48,727 nt of DNA from a virus: the IMG/VR virus record IMGVR_UViG_3300032287_002670, positions 1 through 48,727 of that record. One strand, given 5' to 3'. This document shows positions 25,611 to 33,254 of this stretch, one piece after another. The translations under genes and the position numbers were made by a program. Position 1 is the first letter of the stretch. Every line of letters starts with the position of its first letter. A model generated the notes under the pieces. That model was given only the letters and a program-made list of their open reading frames with translations, ran no database searches and was not told the origin of the DNA.

Positions 25611-26694
25611 CCAAGAAAACTACGAAGACATTCAAGATGTAGAAATTATTAATGATGATTTCTCGCCTTTAGACGCACCTGTAAAACAAAGGTCGTACAC
25701 ACAACATAAAATGGGCGATGCTCAAGAAATGGGGGAATTGGAAGAACCTACTTTTGAGCGACCAAGTTTCGCAGACCTTGACGGAACTGCCGAAGAAGAA
25801 GCAAATGAGCCTGAAAGACCATTCAACGAAAGTTATTCTCAATTAGACGGTAAAGAGAAAACTATGGGTGCGGAAATGATGGCTGAAATGACTTTAGACA
25901 TCTACGAAAAAGGTTGTTTCTATTTGGGTAAAATTCCCGAAATAAGCGAAACAAAAATTGACAAGTTAATTGCAGAGGGAGAAATAGACCCGAATATTAC
26001 GCTTCAAACCGAAGCAGGTAATATGCCAATTAAAGATTTTGCCGTTGAATTTAATGATAGCATTAAAGAAGCGTTTGTTGTAAGTGACGAATTCAAAGAC
26101 AAAGTAAAAGCACCTTTAATTCGTGTATTCAAAAAACGTGGTATTGGAATGACCGATGAGCAATTATTGATGTACTATTTCGGTACTGATATTGCTACAA
26201 AAGGCGCACAAGCATTTATGTTGAAGAAAACTACTAATAGCATTTTAGACTCTTTAAAAGAGAACACTATGGCTATGAGAGAAAATAATATGAGAAATTC
26301 AAGACCTGAACCACCAAGACCTGAACCTCAACAACAATATCAAGCACCTACATATCAAGAGCCTGTGGCTGATAACGATGTGTCTTATACAGAAAATATA
26401 GCGGAAGTTATACAAGAGCCTGTAAGCAGACAAAGAAGAAGACCTGAAAGAAGTGCGCCTAAAACTAATTTAGACGAACAATTGGCTTATTTTGAACCTG
26501 AAGAACAAGGCGTTTACAGTAACTTAAAAGATAACGGTGGATTTACAGATGACTTTAAAGATGTAGCAGGTATGCCACAATTCGGCGACCCTGCAATTCT
26601 TTCTGAATTAGAAAGATTAAGCGGTAACGAGCCAAAGAAACCTGTAAGAAAACCAAGAACTACCGCAGTTAAAAAACCAAGAGGTAAAAAATAA
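25603..26694 (+). CDS. Unknown 363-aa protein with disordered ends
   Basis: The N-terminal ~85 residues are acidic and Pro/Gln-rich, the centre (about 85-215) is helical and globular (MGAEMMAEMTLDIYEKGCF, RGIGMTDEQLLMYYFG), and the rest is Pro/Gln/Arg-rich, ending in a strongly basic tail (KPVRKPRTTAVKKPRGKK). It overlaps the DnaA-like gene and lies just before the packaging ATPase. The shape (acidic arm, helical core, basic tail) suits a DNA-organising, scaffolding or packaging accessory protein. Family not recognised. Confidence 0.7.
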   Translation: MINQENYEDIQDVEIINDDFSPLDAPVKQRSYTQHKMGDAQEMGELEEPTFERPSFADLDGTAEEEANEPERPFNESYSQLDGKEKTMGAEMMAEMTLDIYEKGCFYLGKIPEISETKIDKLIAEGEIDPNITLQTEAGNMPIKDFAVEFNDSIKEAFVVSDEFKDKVKAPLIRVFKKRGIGMTDEQLLMYYFGTDIATKGAQAFMLKKTTNSILDSLKENTMAMRENNMRNSRPEPPRPEPQQQYQAPTYQEPVADNDVSYTENIAEVIQEPVSRQRRRPERSAPKTNLDEQLAYFEPEEQGVYSNLKDNGGFTDDFKDVAGMPQFGDPAILSELERLSGNEPKKPVRKPRTTAVKKPRGKK

Positions 26695-26823
26695 TGGCAA
26701 GTAACGTAACAGGTAACGAAAACAACAATAACAATCCATTGTGGGTTGTTATGTTGTTATTTGTTATGTGGCTACTATTTTTTATTTACAAACTATACAA
26801 GAATAATTATTATGGAAATTAGA
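26695..26823 (+). CDS. 42-aa single-pass membrane protein
   Basis: The ATG immediately follows the previous stop. An Asn-rich N-terminus (NENNNNN) precedes one strong span (LWVVMLLFVMWLLFFIY) and a short basic end. Its last 12 bases overlap the packaging ATPase start at 26812 in another frame, indicating coupling. Small membrane proteins next to the packaging ATPase are known from PRD1-like viruses, where they form the unique packaging vertex; that role is an inference here. Confidence 0.65.
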
Positions 26824-27627
26824 GAACCAAAATTAGGAGTTGCGGTAGGGCGAAAAGGTTGTGGAAAGACCTTTACTACTACCAAGATGATTAAGCAATA
26901 TGTATTAGGGAATCCCGCTAAAGGAGTTCCTGCAAGACGTGCTTTAATTCTTGATGTAAATGACGAATTTGAAGATATTAAAGCATTAAAACAATCGGAT
27001 ATTGTTAGATTTTCGGCGCACCCTAAAATTGAAGCAAGACGAATAAGACCGTTTCACGATAACGGTGTTAGAATGACTTTAAGAGAGATACAAGAAGTAT
27101 TATTTAAAATATTAAACGATTATAGAGGTGGATTATTACTTATCGAAGACATTAACCGCTACGTTAGTGACTACTTACCGAATGACCTTGTTGGCGCAAT
27201 CTGTACTAACAGACACACGGACACAGACATTATTCTTCACTTTCAGTCAATAGGGCGTATCTCGCCTAAAATTTGGCAGAATTTGAATTGGATTAGATTT
27301 CATAAAATTACCGATGACGTAATTAAACATAGGAATAAGTTTGAGGAAAAATTAGAATTGCTATTATTAGTAGAAGCGTATATTAACACACAATACGAAG
27401 ATGGCGACAAAAGGGTTTTTACCTATGTTGACATTGATGACGAAAAAGTTTTGTTAAAAGACAGAAAAAAATTTGAAAAAATAGTTGAAGATTATTTAAT
27501 AGCCAATCAAAACAAGTTATTGAAGCCTTTAACTTTGAAAAATCCTCTAACTGACACAAAGCCAATGACTTTGCAAGAGGCTTTAAAGTTCAAAACAAAA
27601 CAATTGATGAAACAATATGTCGGATAA
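26812..27627 (+). CDS. FtsK/HerA-type genome-packaging ATPase
   Basis: I chose the ATG at 26812 (MEIREPKLGV, 271 aa) because it follows an aattattATG context and starts the fold; a longer reading from 26746 would add a hydrophobic stretch that is the neighbouring gene out of frame. Walker A GRKGCGKT is at 13-20, Walker B LLLIEDI at 108-114 with Glu112/Asp113, and a conserved-looking NRHTDTDIILHFQS stretch at about 133-146 includes the polar residue typical of FtsK/HerA motors. These ATPases pump DNA into preformed capsids in PRD1-, PM2- and NCLDV-type viruses. Size fits that group. No terminase is present, so this is the best candidate packaging motor. Confidence 0.8.
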   Translation: MEIREPKLGVAVGRKGCGKTFTTTKMIKQYVLGNPAKGVPARRALILDVNDEFEDIKALKQSDIVRFSAHPKIEARRIRPFHDNGVRMTLREIQEVLFKILNDYRGGLLLIEDINRYVSDYLPNDLVGAICTNRHTDTDIILHFQSIGRISPKIWQNLNWIRFHKITDDVIKHRNKFEEKLELLLLVEAYINTQYEDGDKRVFTYVDIDDEKVLLKDRKKFEKIVEDYLIANQNKLLKPLTLKNPLTDTKPMTLQEALKFKTKQLMKQYVG

Positions 27628-27639
27628 ATTATTAAAATT

Positions 27640-27855
27640 ATGAGCAGAAAAGAATTTATAGATAGATTACAGTCAAAATGGATTAGCAGAAAACTTTTAG
27701 TTTTTATAATTGCTTCTGTTGCTCTTTTTACGGGTAATGTGCAAAGTTCGGATTGGGTAATTATATCTTCAATCTATATTTCACTTGAGGGTGCAACATC
27801 AATAGTTGAAAGAATTTATAAATCAAAACAAGATAATCAGCAAAATATAGAATAG
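27640..27855 (+). CDS. Probable holin
   Basis: The 71-aa protein has a charged N-terminus, two membrane segments (LLVFIIASVALFTG, and WVIISSIYISLEGA) and a hydrophilic C-terminus. It lies 1 base before the endolysin gene, and two spanin-type genes follow. Size, topology and position match a class II-like holin that opens the inner membrane to release endolysin. The call depends on context more than on sequence family. Confidence 0.65.
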   Translation: MSRKEFIDRLQSKWISRKLLVFIIASVALFTGNVQSSDWVIISSIYISLEGATSIVERIYKSKQDNQQNIE

Positions 27856-27856
27856 T

Positions 27857-28384
27857 ATGGCTTATAGTTATTTGGATAAAGAAAGTTCTCCTAAAATTTT
27901 AGTTCAGGCAAAACTACTTTTAGGGATTAAAGAAATTGTTGGTACTATTCATAATAAAACTATTATGAGTTGGGCTAAAGGTTTAGGTCTTGAAAAAATA
28001 TACACATCTGACGAAATCGCTTGGTGTGGATTATTTATGGCGGAAGTTTGTAAGAGAGCAGGGGTAGAAACTAACTTAACTCCTAAAGATTCATTGTGGG
28101 CTTTAAATTGGAGTAAATTTGGAACAAAGCAGTCGGTAGCAATGCTTGGAGATGTTATAACATTTAAAAGAAAACAAGGCGGACACGTTGGCATCTATGT
28201 TGGGGAAGACGACACTTGTTATCATATTCTTGGAGGGAATCAATCAAATATGGTTTGTATTACTCGAATTGAAAAATCAAGGGTAAACTCGATAAGACGT
28301 ACAACTTGGAAATTAAAACAACCAAGCAACGTAAGAGTAATAAAAGTCGAAAGTAATGGTATAATTTCTCAAAATGAAAGTTAG
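27857..28384 (+). CDS. Endolysin, CHAP/TIGR02594-type
   Basis: The 175-aa protein carries the amidase/peptidase pattern EIAWCGLFMAEVCKRAG with Cys57, KQGGHVGIYVG with His110 after GDVITFKR, and ILGGNQSNMV with Asn128 as the likely third residue. It has no signal peptide, so it needs the upstream holin to reach peptidoglycan. It is related to the enzyme at 18846, which is longer at the N-terminus. The stop overlaps the start region of the spanin-type gene. Membership in the lysis cassette makes release of progeny its likely job. Confidence 0.85.
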   Translation: MAYSYLDKESSPKILVQAKLLLGIKEIVGTIHNKTIMSWAKGLGLEKIYTSDEIAWCGLFMAEVCKRAGVETNLTPKDSLWALNWSKFGTKQSVAMLGDVITFKRKQGGHVGIYVGEDDTCYHILGGNQSNMVCITRIEKSRVNSIRRTTWKLKQPSNVRVIKVESNGIISQNES

Positions 28385-28757
28385 TATGGAAAATCTAAAA
28401 AATGTATTATCGAATAAAATTAACTTGTTATTAATTTTGGCAGGACTTGTTTTAGTTTTTCAACTATTTAGTTTATTAAGTAACGGAAGAGAAGCACTAA
28501 AGGTAAATTACATTAAAGAAGAAATATCAAAACTAAAAGAAGATGTACAAGAAATCTACAAGTCTGAAAAGGCTTTGGATAAAAAGATTGATACTTTTAA
28601 TTTACAAATTAAAAATATACACGAAGCGGTAATCATTAATAATACAAAAATAGAAAAACTAAAAAAAGATGAAAAAATCCAAATTGATAAGTTTAAGTCT
28701 TATAATGCTCGTATGTGGGAACGCTATTTCACAGACAGGTATTCCAAAAAGCAATAG
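28374..28757 (+). CDS. Inner-membrane spanin-like protein
   Basis: One N-terminal membrane span (LLLILAGLVLVFQLF) is followed by a long charged coiled coil (about 42-110). This is the Rz/i-spanin design: anchored in the inner membrane, reaching through the periplasm. It overlaps the endolysin gene by 11 bases at the first ATG; a second ATG at 28386 is also possible. The next gene starts inside it in another frame, as in classic embedded or overlapping spanin pairs. No sequence similarity to known spanins was recognised. Confidence 0.6.
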   Translation: MKVSMENLKNVLSNKINLLLILAGLVLVFQLFSLLSNGREALKVNYIKEEISKLKEDVQEIYKSEKALDKKIDTFNLQIKNIHEAVIINNTKIEKLKKDEKIQIDKFKSYNARMWERYFTDRYSKKQ

Positions 28758-29100
28758 TAAAGTTTCTAATTTAGTAACTATTGATACTTTAATAGCAAGG
28801 AAAATAGCAAACGACCTTGTTAGTGGCGATTTTTGTAGAGCAGAAATCAAATTAGTAAGAAGTAATCTTTTGTTAACCAAAAAAGAAGTAGTGCTGAAAG
28901 ACAGTATTATAAATACTTTGGGAAAACAAAAAGAAAAACTTAATTTGATTATTTCAAAAAAAGACGAAATGTTTACCAAGCAAGAGGAAATATCTAATAC
29001 ATATAGAAAAGAACTCTCCAAACAAAAAAGGACAACGTTCCTTTATAAGTTCCTCTCTGTTTTAGGGGTATTATCAACAACTTACTTTATTATAAAATAA
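28669..29100 (+). CDS. Second spanin-like protein, secreted or lipidated
   Basis: The start lies 89 bases inside the previous gene in a different frame. The N-terminus is a signal sequence (MKKSKLISLSLIMLVCGNAISQ): a Cys lies near its end, but the residue before it is Val, a poor lipobox; signal peptidase I cleavage after Ala-Ile-Ser would also fit. A coiled coil (about 60-115) and a C-terminal membrane span (FLYKFLSVLGVLSTTYFIIK) follow. A signal at one end and a span at the other resembles a unimolecular spanin; alternatively it is the outer partner of the previous protein. It ends just before a strong terminator. Confidence 0.55.
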   Translation: MKKSKLISLSLIMLVCGNAISQTGIPKSNSKVSNLVTIDTLIARKIANDLVSGDFCRAEIKLVRSNLLLTKKEVVLKDSIINTLGKQKEKLNLIISKKDEMFTKQEEISNTYRKELSKQKRTTFLYKFLSVLGVLSTTYFIIK

Positions 29101-29105
29101 GAATC

Positions 29106-29136
29106 AAAGCGCACCAACACGGTGCGTTTTTCTTTT
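29106..29136 (+). terminator. Rho-independent terminator after the lysis cassette
   Basis: CGCACC (29110-29115) pairs with GGTGCG (29121-29126) around a 5-base loop. An A-run before and T-run after (ttttt-c-tttt) extend the stem and provide the U-tract. It separates the lysis operon from the capsid gene. Confidence 0.9.
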
Positions 29137-29290
29137 ATAATTAATTTAAAATAGTTTGAAAATAATTTGTTAAAGATAAAGTAGGCATTAACATATATTA
29201 AATGTTGATTTATATTATACTTTTGACTTGATATTATTTCTGTAAATAATTATCATTAAAAATAAGTTTAATCAAAAAAATCATTCTGTA
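29137..29290 (+). promoter_or_regulatory. AT-rich leader before the capsid transcription unit, possible promoter
   Basis: This 154-base stretch has no gene. TACTTTTG at 29218-29225 fits the -7 box TAnnTTTG, but a TTG at the expected distance upstream is missing (the nearest is 10 bases away). A start here is expected because a strong terminator lies directly upstream. The exact promoter is uncertain. Confidence 0.4.
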
Positions 29291-29413
29291 ATGAAAAACG
29301 AAATTGTTCCTTTATTAAAAAGTGTTGCCGTAGTAGTTGTTGGTGTGTTGATTGCGAATTATGTTCAAACAACATTGTTAGCGAAAAAAGTTGACGCTCC
29401 TGCAAAAGTGTAA
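29291..29413 (+). CDS. 40-aa single-pass membrane protein before the capsid gene
   Basis: The product has a short charged start (MKNEIVPLLK), one span (SVAVVVVGVLIANYV) and a basic Ala-rich end. It is the only gene between the terminator and the putative capsid gene, so it is probably co-expressed at high level with it. A virion membrane peptide is likely. Confidence 0.65.
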   Translation: MKNEIVPLLKSVAVVVVGVLIANYVQTTLLAKKVDAPAKV

Positions 29414-29467
29414 TTTGGTTTCAAACCGAGTTTTAAAAAAAATTATTAAATTATAAAATTAATCAAA

Positions 29468-30169
29468 ATGTCAAACGTAAGAAGATATTTAAGTAATGCA
29501 CGTCAAAGTGCAATGGAGTCTTTCTCAAACGCTGATGGATTCATCGACCAAGACCTGTCTTTCACAGGAGATGATTTCTTTAGAGCAGACGGAGGAATGG
29601 CTATGGGTGGAGATATTCAAACATCTCAACCTTATATTATTAACGTGACTTCTACTTCAGGGTCAGCAGTTTCTAATTTTGACGTATTAGGTTCATACCA
29701 ATACATCAACAACGCAGGTTTCCAAACAAATGGAAATTTGGTTATCGGTTCTATAACTATTAGTTCAGGAATCCCTAACATTAACTACCAAGAGATGTTG
29801 TATCAATTTATGAACAACCCATATTCTGTTGGTTTAACTTACATTCAATCGGCTACTGCTAACCAAGTGTTACAAACATTGGCGGTTAACACAAGAGATG
29901 CGAATGGTAACTTGGCACAAAAAACATTAGTGCCTACAATTGACCCATATCAGCAACAAACTACGATTATTGCGATGAAGTATGCTTACAGAATTGATGG
30001 TTTCACAAAAATCACAATTGCTCAAGTGTTAGCAAATGCTACTGTATCGTTATACTTCTACCCTGCTGATAACATCAACCTTGCGAGAGCATTAGGTGGA
30101 CAACCTGTAAGCAGACAATTCGGTACGCCTCCTGTAACTAATGGTCAAACCATCAAGTTAAGAGCGTAA
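29468..30169 (+). CDS. Putative major capsid protein
   Basis: The 233-aa protein is beta-rich after residue ~50 (PYIINVTST, NGNLVIGSITI, PYSVGLTYI, KTLVPTIDPY, TTIIAMKYAYRI, TVSLYFYPAD), as expected for a jelly-roll capsid protein. The N-terminus has SNADGFIDQDLSFTGDDFF and then RADGGMAMGGD, the same Gly-Gly motif as in the giant proteins. The gene is isolated by terminators on both sides and uses many C-ending codons (by eye about 8 TTC to 3 TTT for Phe, Asn mostly AAC), unlike its neighbours, which signals very high expression. No specific capsid family was recognised. At 233 aa it is short for a double jelly-roll, so a single or compact double jelly-roll is possible. Confidence 0.6.
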   Translation: MSNVRRYLSNARQSAMESFSNADGFIDQDLSFTGDDFFRADGGMAMGGDIQTSQPYIINVTSTSGSAVSNFDVLGSYQYINNAGFQTNGNLVIGSITISSGIPNINYQEMLYQFMNNPYSVGLTYIQSATANQVLQTLAVNTRDANGNLAQKTLVPTIDPYQQQTTIIAMKYAYRIDGFTKITIAQVLANATVSLYFYPADNINLARALGGQPVSRQFGTPPVTNGQTIKLRA

Positions 30170-30211
30170 TTATCAGAAATGATATAACGAATTAATGTAT
30201 AATTTAGAAAG

Positions 30212-30246
30212 AGAGCAAGTGATTCATTTCTACTTGCTCTTTTTTG
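30212..30246 (+). terminator. Rho-independent terminator after the capsid gene
   Basis: A 9-bp perfect stem (AGAGCAAGT at 30212-30220 with ACTTGCTCT at 30232-30240) with an 11-base loop is followed by TTTTT. It closes the capsid transcription unit. Confidence 0.9.
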
Positions 30247-30263
30247 CTTAAAAACAAAAAATT

Positions 30264-30695
30264 ATGAACGTATTCAAATATGTTGCAGAGTCTAATCCAA
30301 ATGGTGCGGTACAAATAATCAATTCTTTTGGTTACGATGTAAGAAACACTTCTGATTTAGGTAAAAGTTTGAGTGAGTTGGTAGCCGAAGTGGGAGAACC
30401 TGCTTTTAAGAAAGTTATGGACAACCACCCCGACAAAGATGTTATTTTAGAATTATACTCAACTGACAAAACCGAAGACAAAGAAGAAAAAAGTTGTGGT
30501 TGTGACAGTTGTAAAAACAGAAGCCGTAATAATGAGCATTTACAATACTTAAACGCTACGGGAGTAGGAACTTTTGCAGATGAAAAATCAAGCACTTCAA
30601 CAACGAATACACATTTATTGGCAAACCAAACGAATGTTATTTTAGTAGTTTCCGCTTTGTTTATAGCGACTGCATTAATTTTAAAAAATAAATAA
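30264..30695 (+). CDS. Helical protein with CGCDSC motif and C-terminal anchor
   Basis: The N-terminal ~65 residues form a small helical domain (SNPNGAVQIINSFGYDV, ELVAEVGEPAFKKVMDNHPD). Then comes a Cys cluster CGCDSCKNR near 75 and a C-terminal membrane span (VILVVSALFIATALIL). The helical part resembles, loosely, those at 30698 and 31382. Three Cys could bind metal or make disulfides. It is the first gene after the capsid unit, so its promoter may lie in 30170-30263 or read-through occurs. Confidence 0.7.
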   Translation: MNVFKYVAESNPNGAVQIINSFGYDVRNTSDLGKSLSELVAEVGEPAFKKVMDNHPDKDVILELYSTDKTEDKEEKSCGCDSCKNRSRNNEHLQYLNATGVGTFADEKSSTSTTNTHLLANQTNVILVVSALFIATALILKNK

Positions 30696-30697
30696 AA

Positions 30698-31369
30698 ATG
30701 GCAAAAAATATTCAACCAACGATTGAAACAGGAGCAATGACTTTAGTATTGCTTGTTAAAAATTATAGAAGCCAAATGATTGCTTTATTGTTGAAAAATG
30801 GAGTTACTGTTCCTAATGGGGCTTCATCTCAAGAAATTGCAACACTAATGGCTAACTTATTAAAAGTTTCTAAATCTTTCTTTGTAGATTTAAACAACTT
30901 TTTACAAAACCCTAAAGTAATACAAACTCTTGCAGGAGGATTGACTGAATCTGCTCAATATTTCAGAGCAAGTGGAAGTAATTTCGCAGGTAAAAGAGAG
31001 GGTAATGCTCAATACTTTAGAACTACGGGTACTGATACGCCTGACGCATCAGGTACACCACCAAAAAAGACAGGATTTTGGTCAGACCTTAATTTCGGAA
31101 ACTTATTTTCTCAAGCATTAGGTGCTTTCGGTCAATATGACAAAAACCAAACTGATAGAGCAATTGCTGATGCACAAGCAGGTGTTGGCGGTTATACAGG
31201 AGGTGGATTACCAACAGGCGGAAACACAGGTGGAAACACAGGTGGTGGAGGCGGTGGAGGAAAAACTCCTGACGATAAAATGAGTACAACTTTAATTGTA
31301 GTATTAAGTTTAGTAGGCGTTGCAGTATTAGGTACTGTTATTTATCTTGTTGCAAGACCAAAAGAATAA
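30698..31369 (+). CDS. Helical, Gly-rich protein with C-terminal membrane anchor
   Basis: The 223-aa protein has a hydrophobic helical N-terminal domain (about 10-75), two copies of an AQYFR motif (SAQYFRASGSNF, NAQYFRTTGTDT), a Gly/Asn/Thr-rich flexible stretch (about 155-190) and one C-terminal span (TTLIVVLSLVGVAVLGTVIYLV). Position near the capsid gene suggests a virion protein such as a spike base or minor capsid protein. No family recognised. Confidence 0.7.
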   Translation: MAKNIQPTIETGAMTLVLLVKNYRSQMIALLLKNGVTVPNGASSQEIATLMANLLKVSKSFFVDLNNFLQNPKVIQTLAGGLTESAQYFRASGSNFAGKREGNAQYFRTTGTDTPDASGTPPKKTGFWSDLNFGNLFSQALGAFGQYDKNQTDRAIADAQAGVGGYTGGGLPTGGNTGGNTGGGGGGGKTPDDKMSTTLIVVLSLVGVAVLGTVIYLVARPKE

Positions 31370-31381
31370 AAAAAGACAGTT

Positions 31382-31609
31382 ATGGTTATAGATGAACAGA
31401 TGTTATCAAATATAATTGGTAGTTCCGTTGGAATGTACCCAAATGATGTTGCGGATATGCTTGTTCGTAATAATGTACTTGCACCTGCACCTGATTACAC
31501 ACTAAACCAATTGGTTGAGGGTGTTTTTCTTGGTTTAAATCAAAACTCAAGTTTTGCTGAAGAGTATGGTGCTTGGTTAGAACAAGTAGTAACTACATTA
31601 ACTTTTTAA
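31382..31609 (+). CDS. 75-aa soluble helical protein
   Basis: It has no membrane span. The pattern DVADMLVRNNVLAP, then TLNQLVEGVFLGLNQNSSF resembles IALLLKNGVTVP and QEIATLMANLLKVSKSF in the neighbouring 30698 protein, so it is probably a stand-alone version of that helical domain. It may bind the anchored one or the capsid shell. Confidence 0.65.
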   Translation: MVIDEQMLSNIIGSSVGMYPNDVADMLVRNNVLAPAPDYTLNQLVEGVFLGLNQNSSFAEEYGAWLEQVVTTLTF

Positions 31610-31619
31610 AAAAAAAGAT

Positions 31620-31922
31620 ATGGCTTGGGAATGGAGTAAAATAATAGGTTCAATCGCACCTGCACTTGTAGGTCTTGGAGCAGGTTTGATTATGAATAAT
31701 CAAAATGTTCAAAACGCACAAGGTCAAGCAAATGCTCAACAAGATGCGCTTAATAAGCAATACGAAATTGCAAGGCAAAACGCATTAAACATTCAGGCAA
31801 TGCAACAGGCAGGTAAAGAACCTCCTAAAGAAAAAAGCAATACTGCCCTCTACATAGGTTTAGGTGTTGGCGGTGTCGTATTACTCGGAATCGTCATTTT
31901 TGCGGTTACGAGAAGAAATTAA
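31620..31922 (+). CDS. 100-aa membrane protein, Gln/Asn-rich middle
   Basis: A weakly hydrophobic N-terminal segment (IIGSIAPALVGLGAGLIM) precedes a Gln/Asn/Ala-rich helix (about 27-65) and a clear C-terminal span (ALYIGLGVGGVVLLGIVIFAV) ending RRN. The protein could cross the membrane twice. Function unknown; it sits in the putative structural block. Confidence 0.7.
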   Translation: MAWEWSKIIGSIAPALVGLGAGLIMNNQNVQNAQGQANAQQDALNKQYEIARQNALNIQAMQQAGKEPPKEKSNTALYIGLGVGGVVLLGIVIFAVTRRN

Positions 31923-31940
31923 ATTTAAAAAATTATCATT

Positions 31941-32156
31941 ATGCAAGATTTTTTAGCACAAGCAAAAGACATAGCAAGTAAAGATAAAAGAGAAGTTCTT
32001 TTAATAACTACAAAAGCGTCAGTTAATGGTGCGGTTACAGGACTTGTTTTGGGTTTAATGTTAGGTTATTGGAAAAATAAAAACATATATGTTACAGGTC
32101 TTATAGGTGCTATTATTGGCGGTGTGGCGACAAGTATCATAGTTAATAAAAAATAA
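31941..32156 (+). CDS. 71-aa membrane hairpin protein
   Basis: After a charged helix (AKDIASKDKREV), two spans (VNGAVTGLVLGLMLGYW, and YVTGLIGAIIGGVATSIIV) are separated by KNKN and followed by NKK. The Gly-rich spans could pack tightly. This topology is typical of small virion or holin-like proteins. Confidence 0.7.
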   Translation: MQDFLAQAKDIASKDKREVLLITTKASVNGAVTGLVLGLMLGYWKNKNIYVTGLIGAIIGGVATSIIVNKK

Positions 32157-32162
32157 TTAATT

Positions 32163-33104
32163 ATGGATTCATCAAAATTACTAATAGTTGGAGGAGTAGT
32201 TTTAGGAGGTTTTTACCTTTATAACAAAAACAAAAAAGATGCTGAAAATGCTAAAGCATTATCAGATGCTCAAGCATTAGCATTGGCAAATGCTCAATCA
32301 CAAACTCCACCTACTCAAACTACCGTTCCTGTTGATGATTTAACAGGGTTTTATACTCCTGCTGAAGCAACTAAAAAAGCATTAGAAGTTGTCACTAAAT
32401 GGATAAGTCTTTTAGACGCTATTCCAAAAGAAGCGTTAACTCAAGAAAATAAAAATGTAATTAATCAAAGAATTTGGGCTGAAAATGATAAACAGGCTAA
32501 AATTGGTTATGACAAGGCTTTAGCAGATGCTAAAGCAAAAAACCTACCTAAATTTACTTTCCAAGATACTACTTATTGGACTATTAATGAAGAAGACGTA
32601 AGAAATGGAGGTTTTACAGGTTTAGGTTCTACTTGGGTAAGAAATCCAAATTATATATATTACGACAATTCTTTTAAAAATTCACAAGGCAGAGAAGCAA
32701 TTTTAATGAGTGCTTTACAAATTGCAAGAATGAGTAATCCAAATGACCCTGCGACTTTAGGAGATTATGTAAAATATGTAAAAACACAAGAGTTTTCAAG
32801 AATTTACGACATTTTAAAAGAAGTATTTACCACAATACCAAAATCTGATGTTAATAAATTAGTAGTTTTACTACCTAAATATTTAATGGCAGGAAATGAT
32901 AATTTCGCTTATTTCCAAACTGAATACGAAAAAAATCCTTTTACAATAGAGGAACAATTATATTTAAAAGACATTAATATTGAAGAATTATTAAGTCCGA
33001 GAAAAAAACCTATGATGCCAAACAATGTTTTTTACGGTCAAGGAATTGAAATGATAAAAACACCAATTTTTGCAACGGCATCATTATTACAATCAGCAAG
33101 ATAA
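32163..33104 (+). CDS. 313-aa N-anchored protein
   Basis: One N-terminal span (LLIVGGVVLGGFYLY) is followed by a basic and Ala/Gln-rich linker and a large helical soluble domain (from about 60) with several Trp and Tyr (QRIWAENDKQA, TYWTINEEDVRNGGF). There is no Cys cluster or recognised catalytic motif. It is among the largest anchored proteins here and a candidate for a spike or vertex component. Family not recognised. Confidence 0.7.
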   Translation: MDSSKLLIVGGVVLGGFYLYNKNKKDAENAKALSDAQALALANAQSQTPPTQTTVPVDDLTGFYTPAEATKKALEVVTKWISLLDAIPKEALTQENKNVINQRIWAENDKQAKIGYDKALADAKAKNLPKFTFQDTTYWTINEEDVRNGGFTGLGSTWVRNPNYIYYDNSFKNSQGREAILMSALQIARMSNPNDPATLGDYVKYVKTQEFSRIYDILKEVFTTIPKSDVNKLVVLLPKYLMAGNDNFAYFQTEYEKNPFTIEEQLYLKDINIEELLSPRKKPMMPNNVFYGQGIEMIKTPIFATASLLQSAR

Positions 33105-33124
33105 AAATTTAAAAAATAAATAAA

Positions 33125-33235
33125 ATGAAAAAACCAAATATTATGTTAGCAGTAGTAGGATTAGTAGTTTCTCTTGGAGTAGTTTACGGATATACTTATG
33201 TTATTGGTAAGTCTTGGAAAGCAAGTCAAAAATAA
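33125..33235 (+). CDS. 36-aa single-pass membrane peptide
   Basis: It encodes one span (IMLAVVGLVVSLGVVYGY) with MKKP at the start and GKSWKASQK at the end. The ending matches the 45-aa protein at 34178 (GRAWKKSQTA), which supports both as real and homologous. Confidence 0.65.
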   Translation: MKKPNIMLAVVGLVVSLGVVYGYTYVIGKSWKASQK

Positions 33236-33254
33236 TTAATTTAAAATTAATAAA

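Noticed and set aside
26746-26811. An upstream ATG for the packaging ATPase giving 22 extra hydrophobic residues
   Set aside because: This stretch is the coding region of the 42-aa membrane protein in another frame; the ATG at 26812 has the common AATTATTATG context and starts the ATPase fold.
29415-29432. A small hairpin (tttggtttcaaaccga) before the capsid start as a terminator or attenuator
   Set aside because: The loop would be about 3 bases and the stem weak; not convincing next to the two strong terminators.
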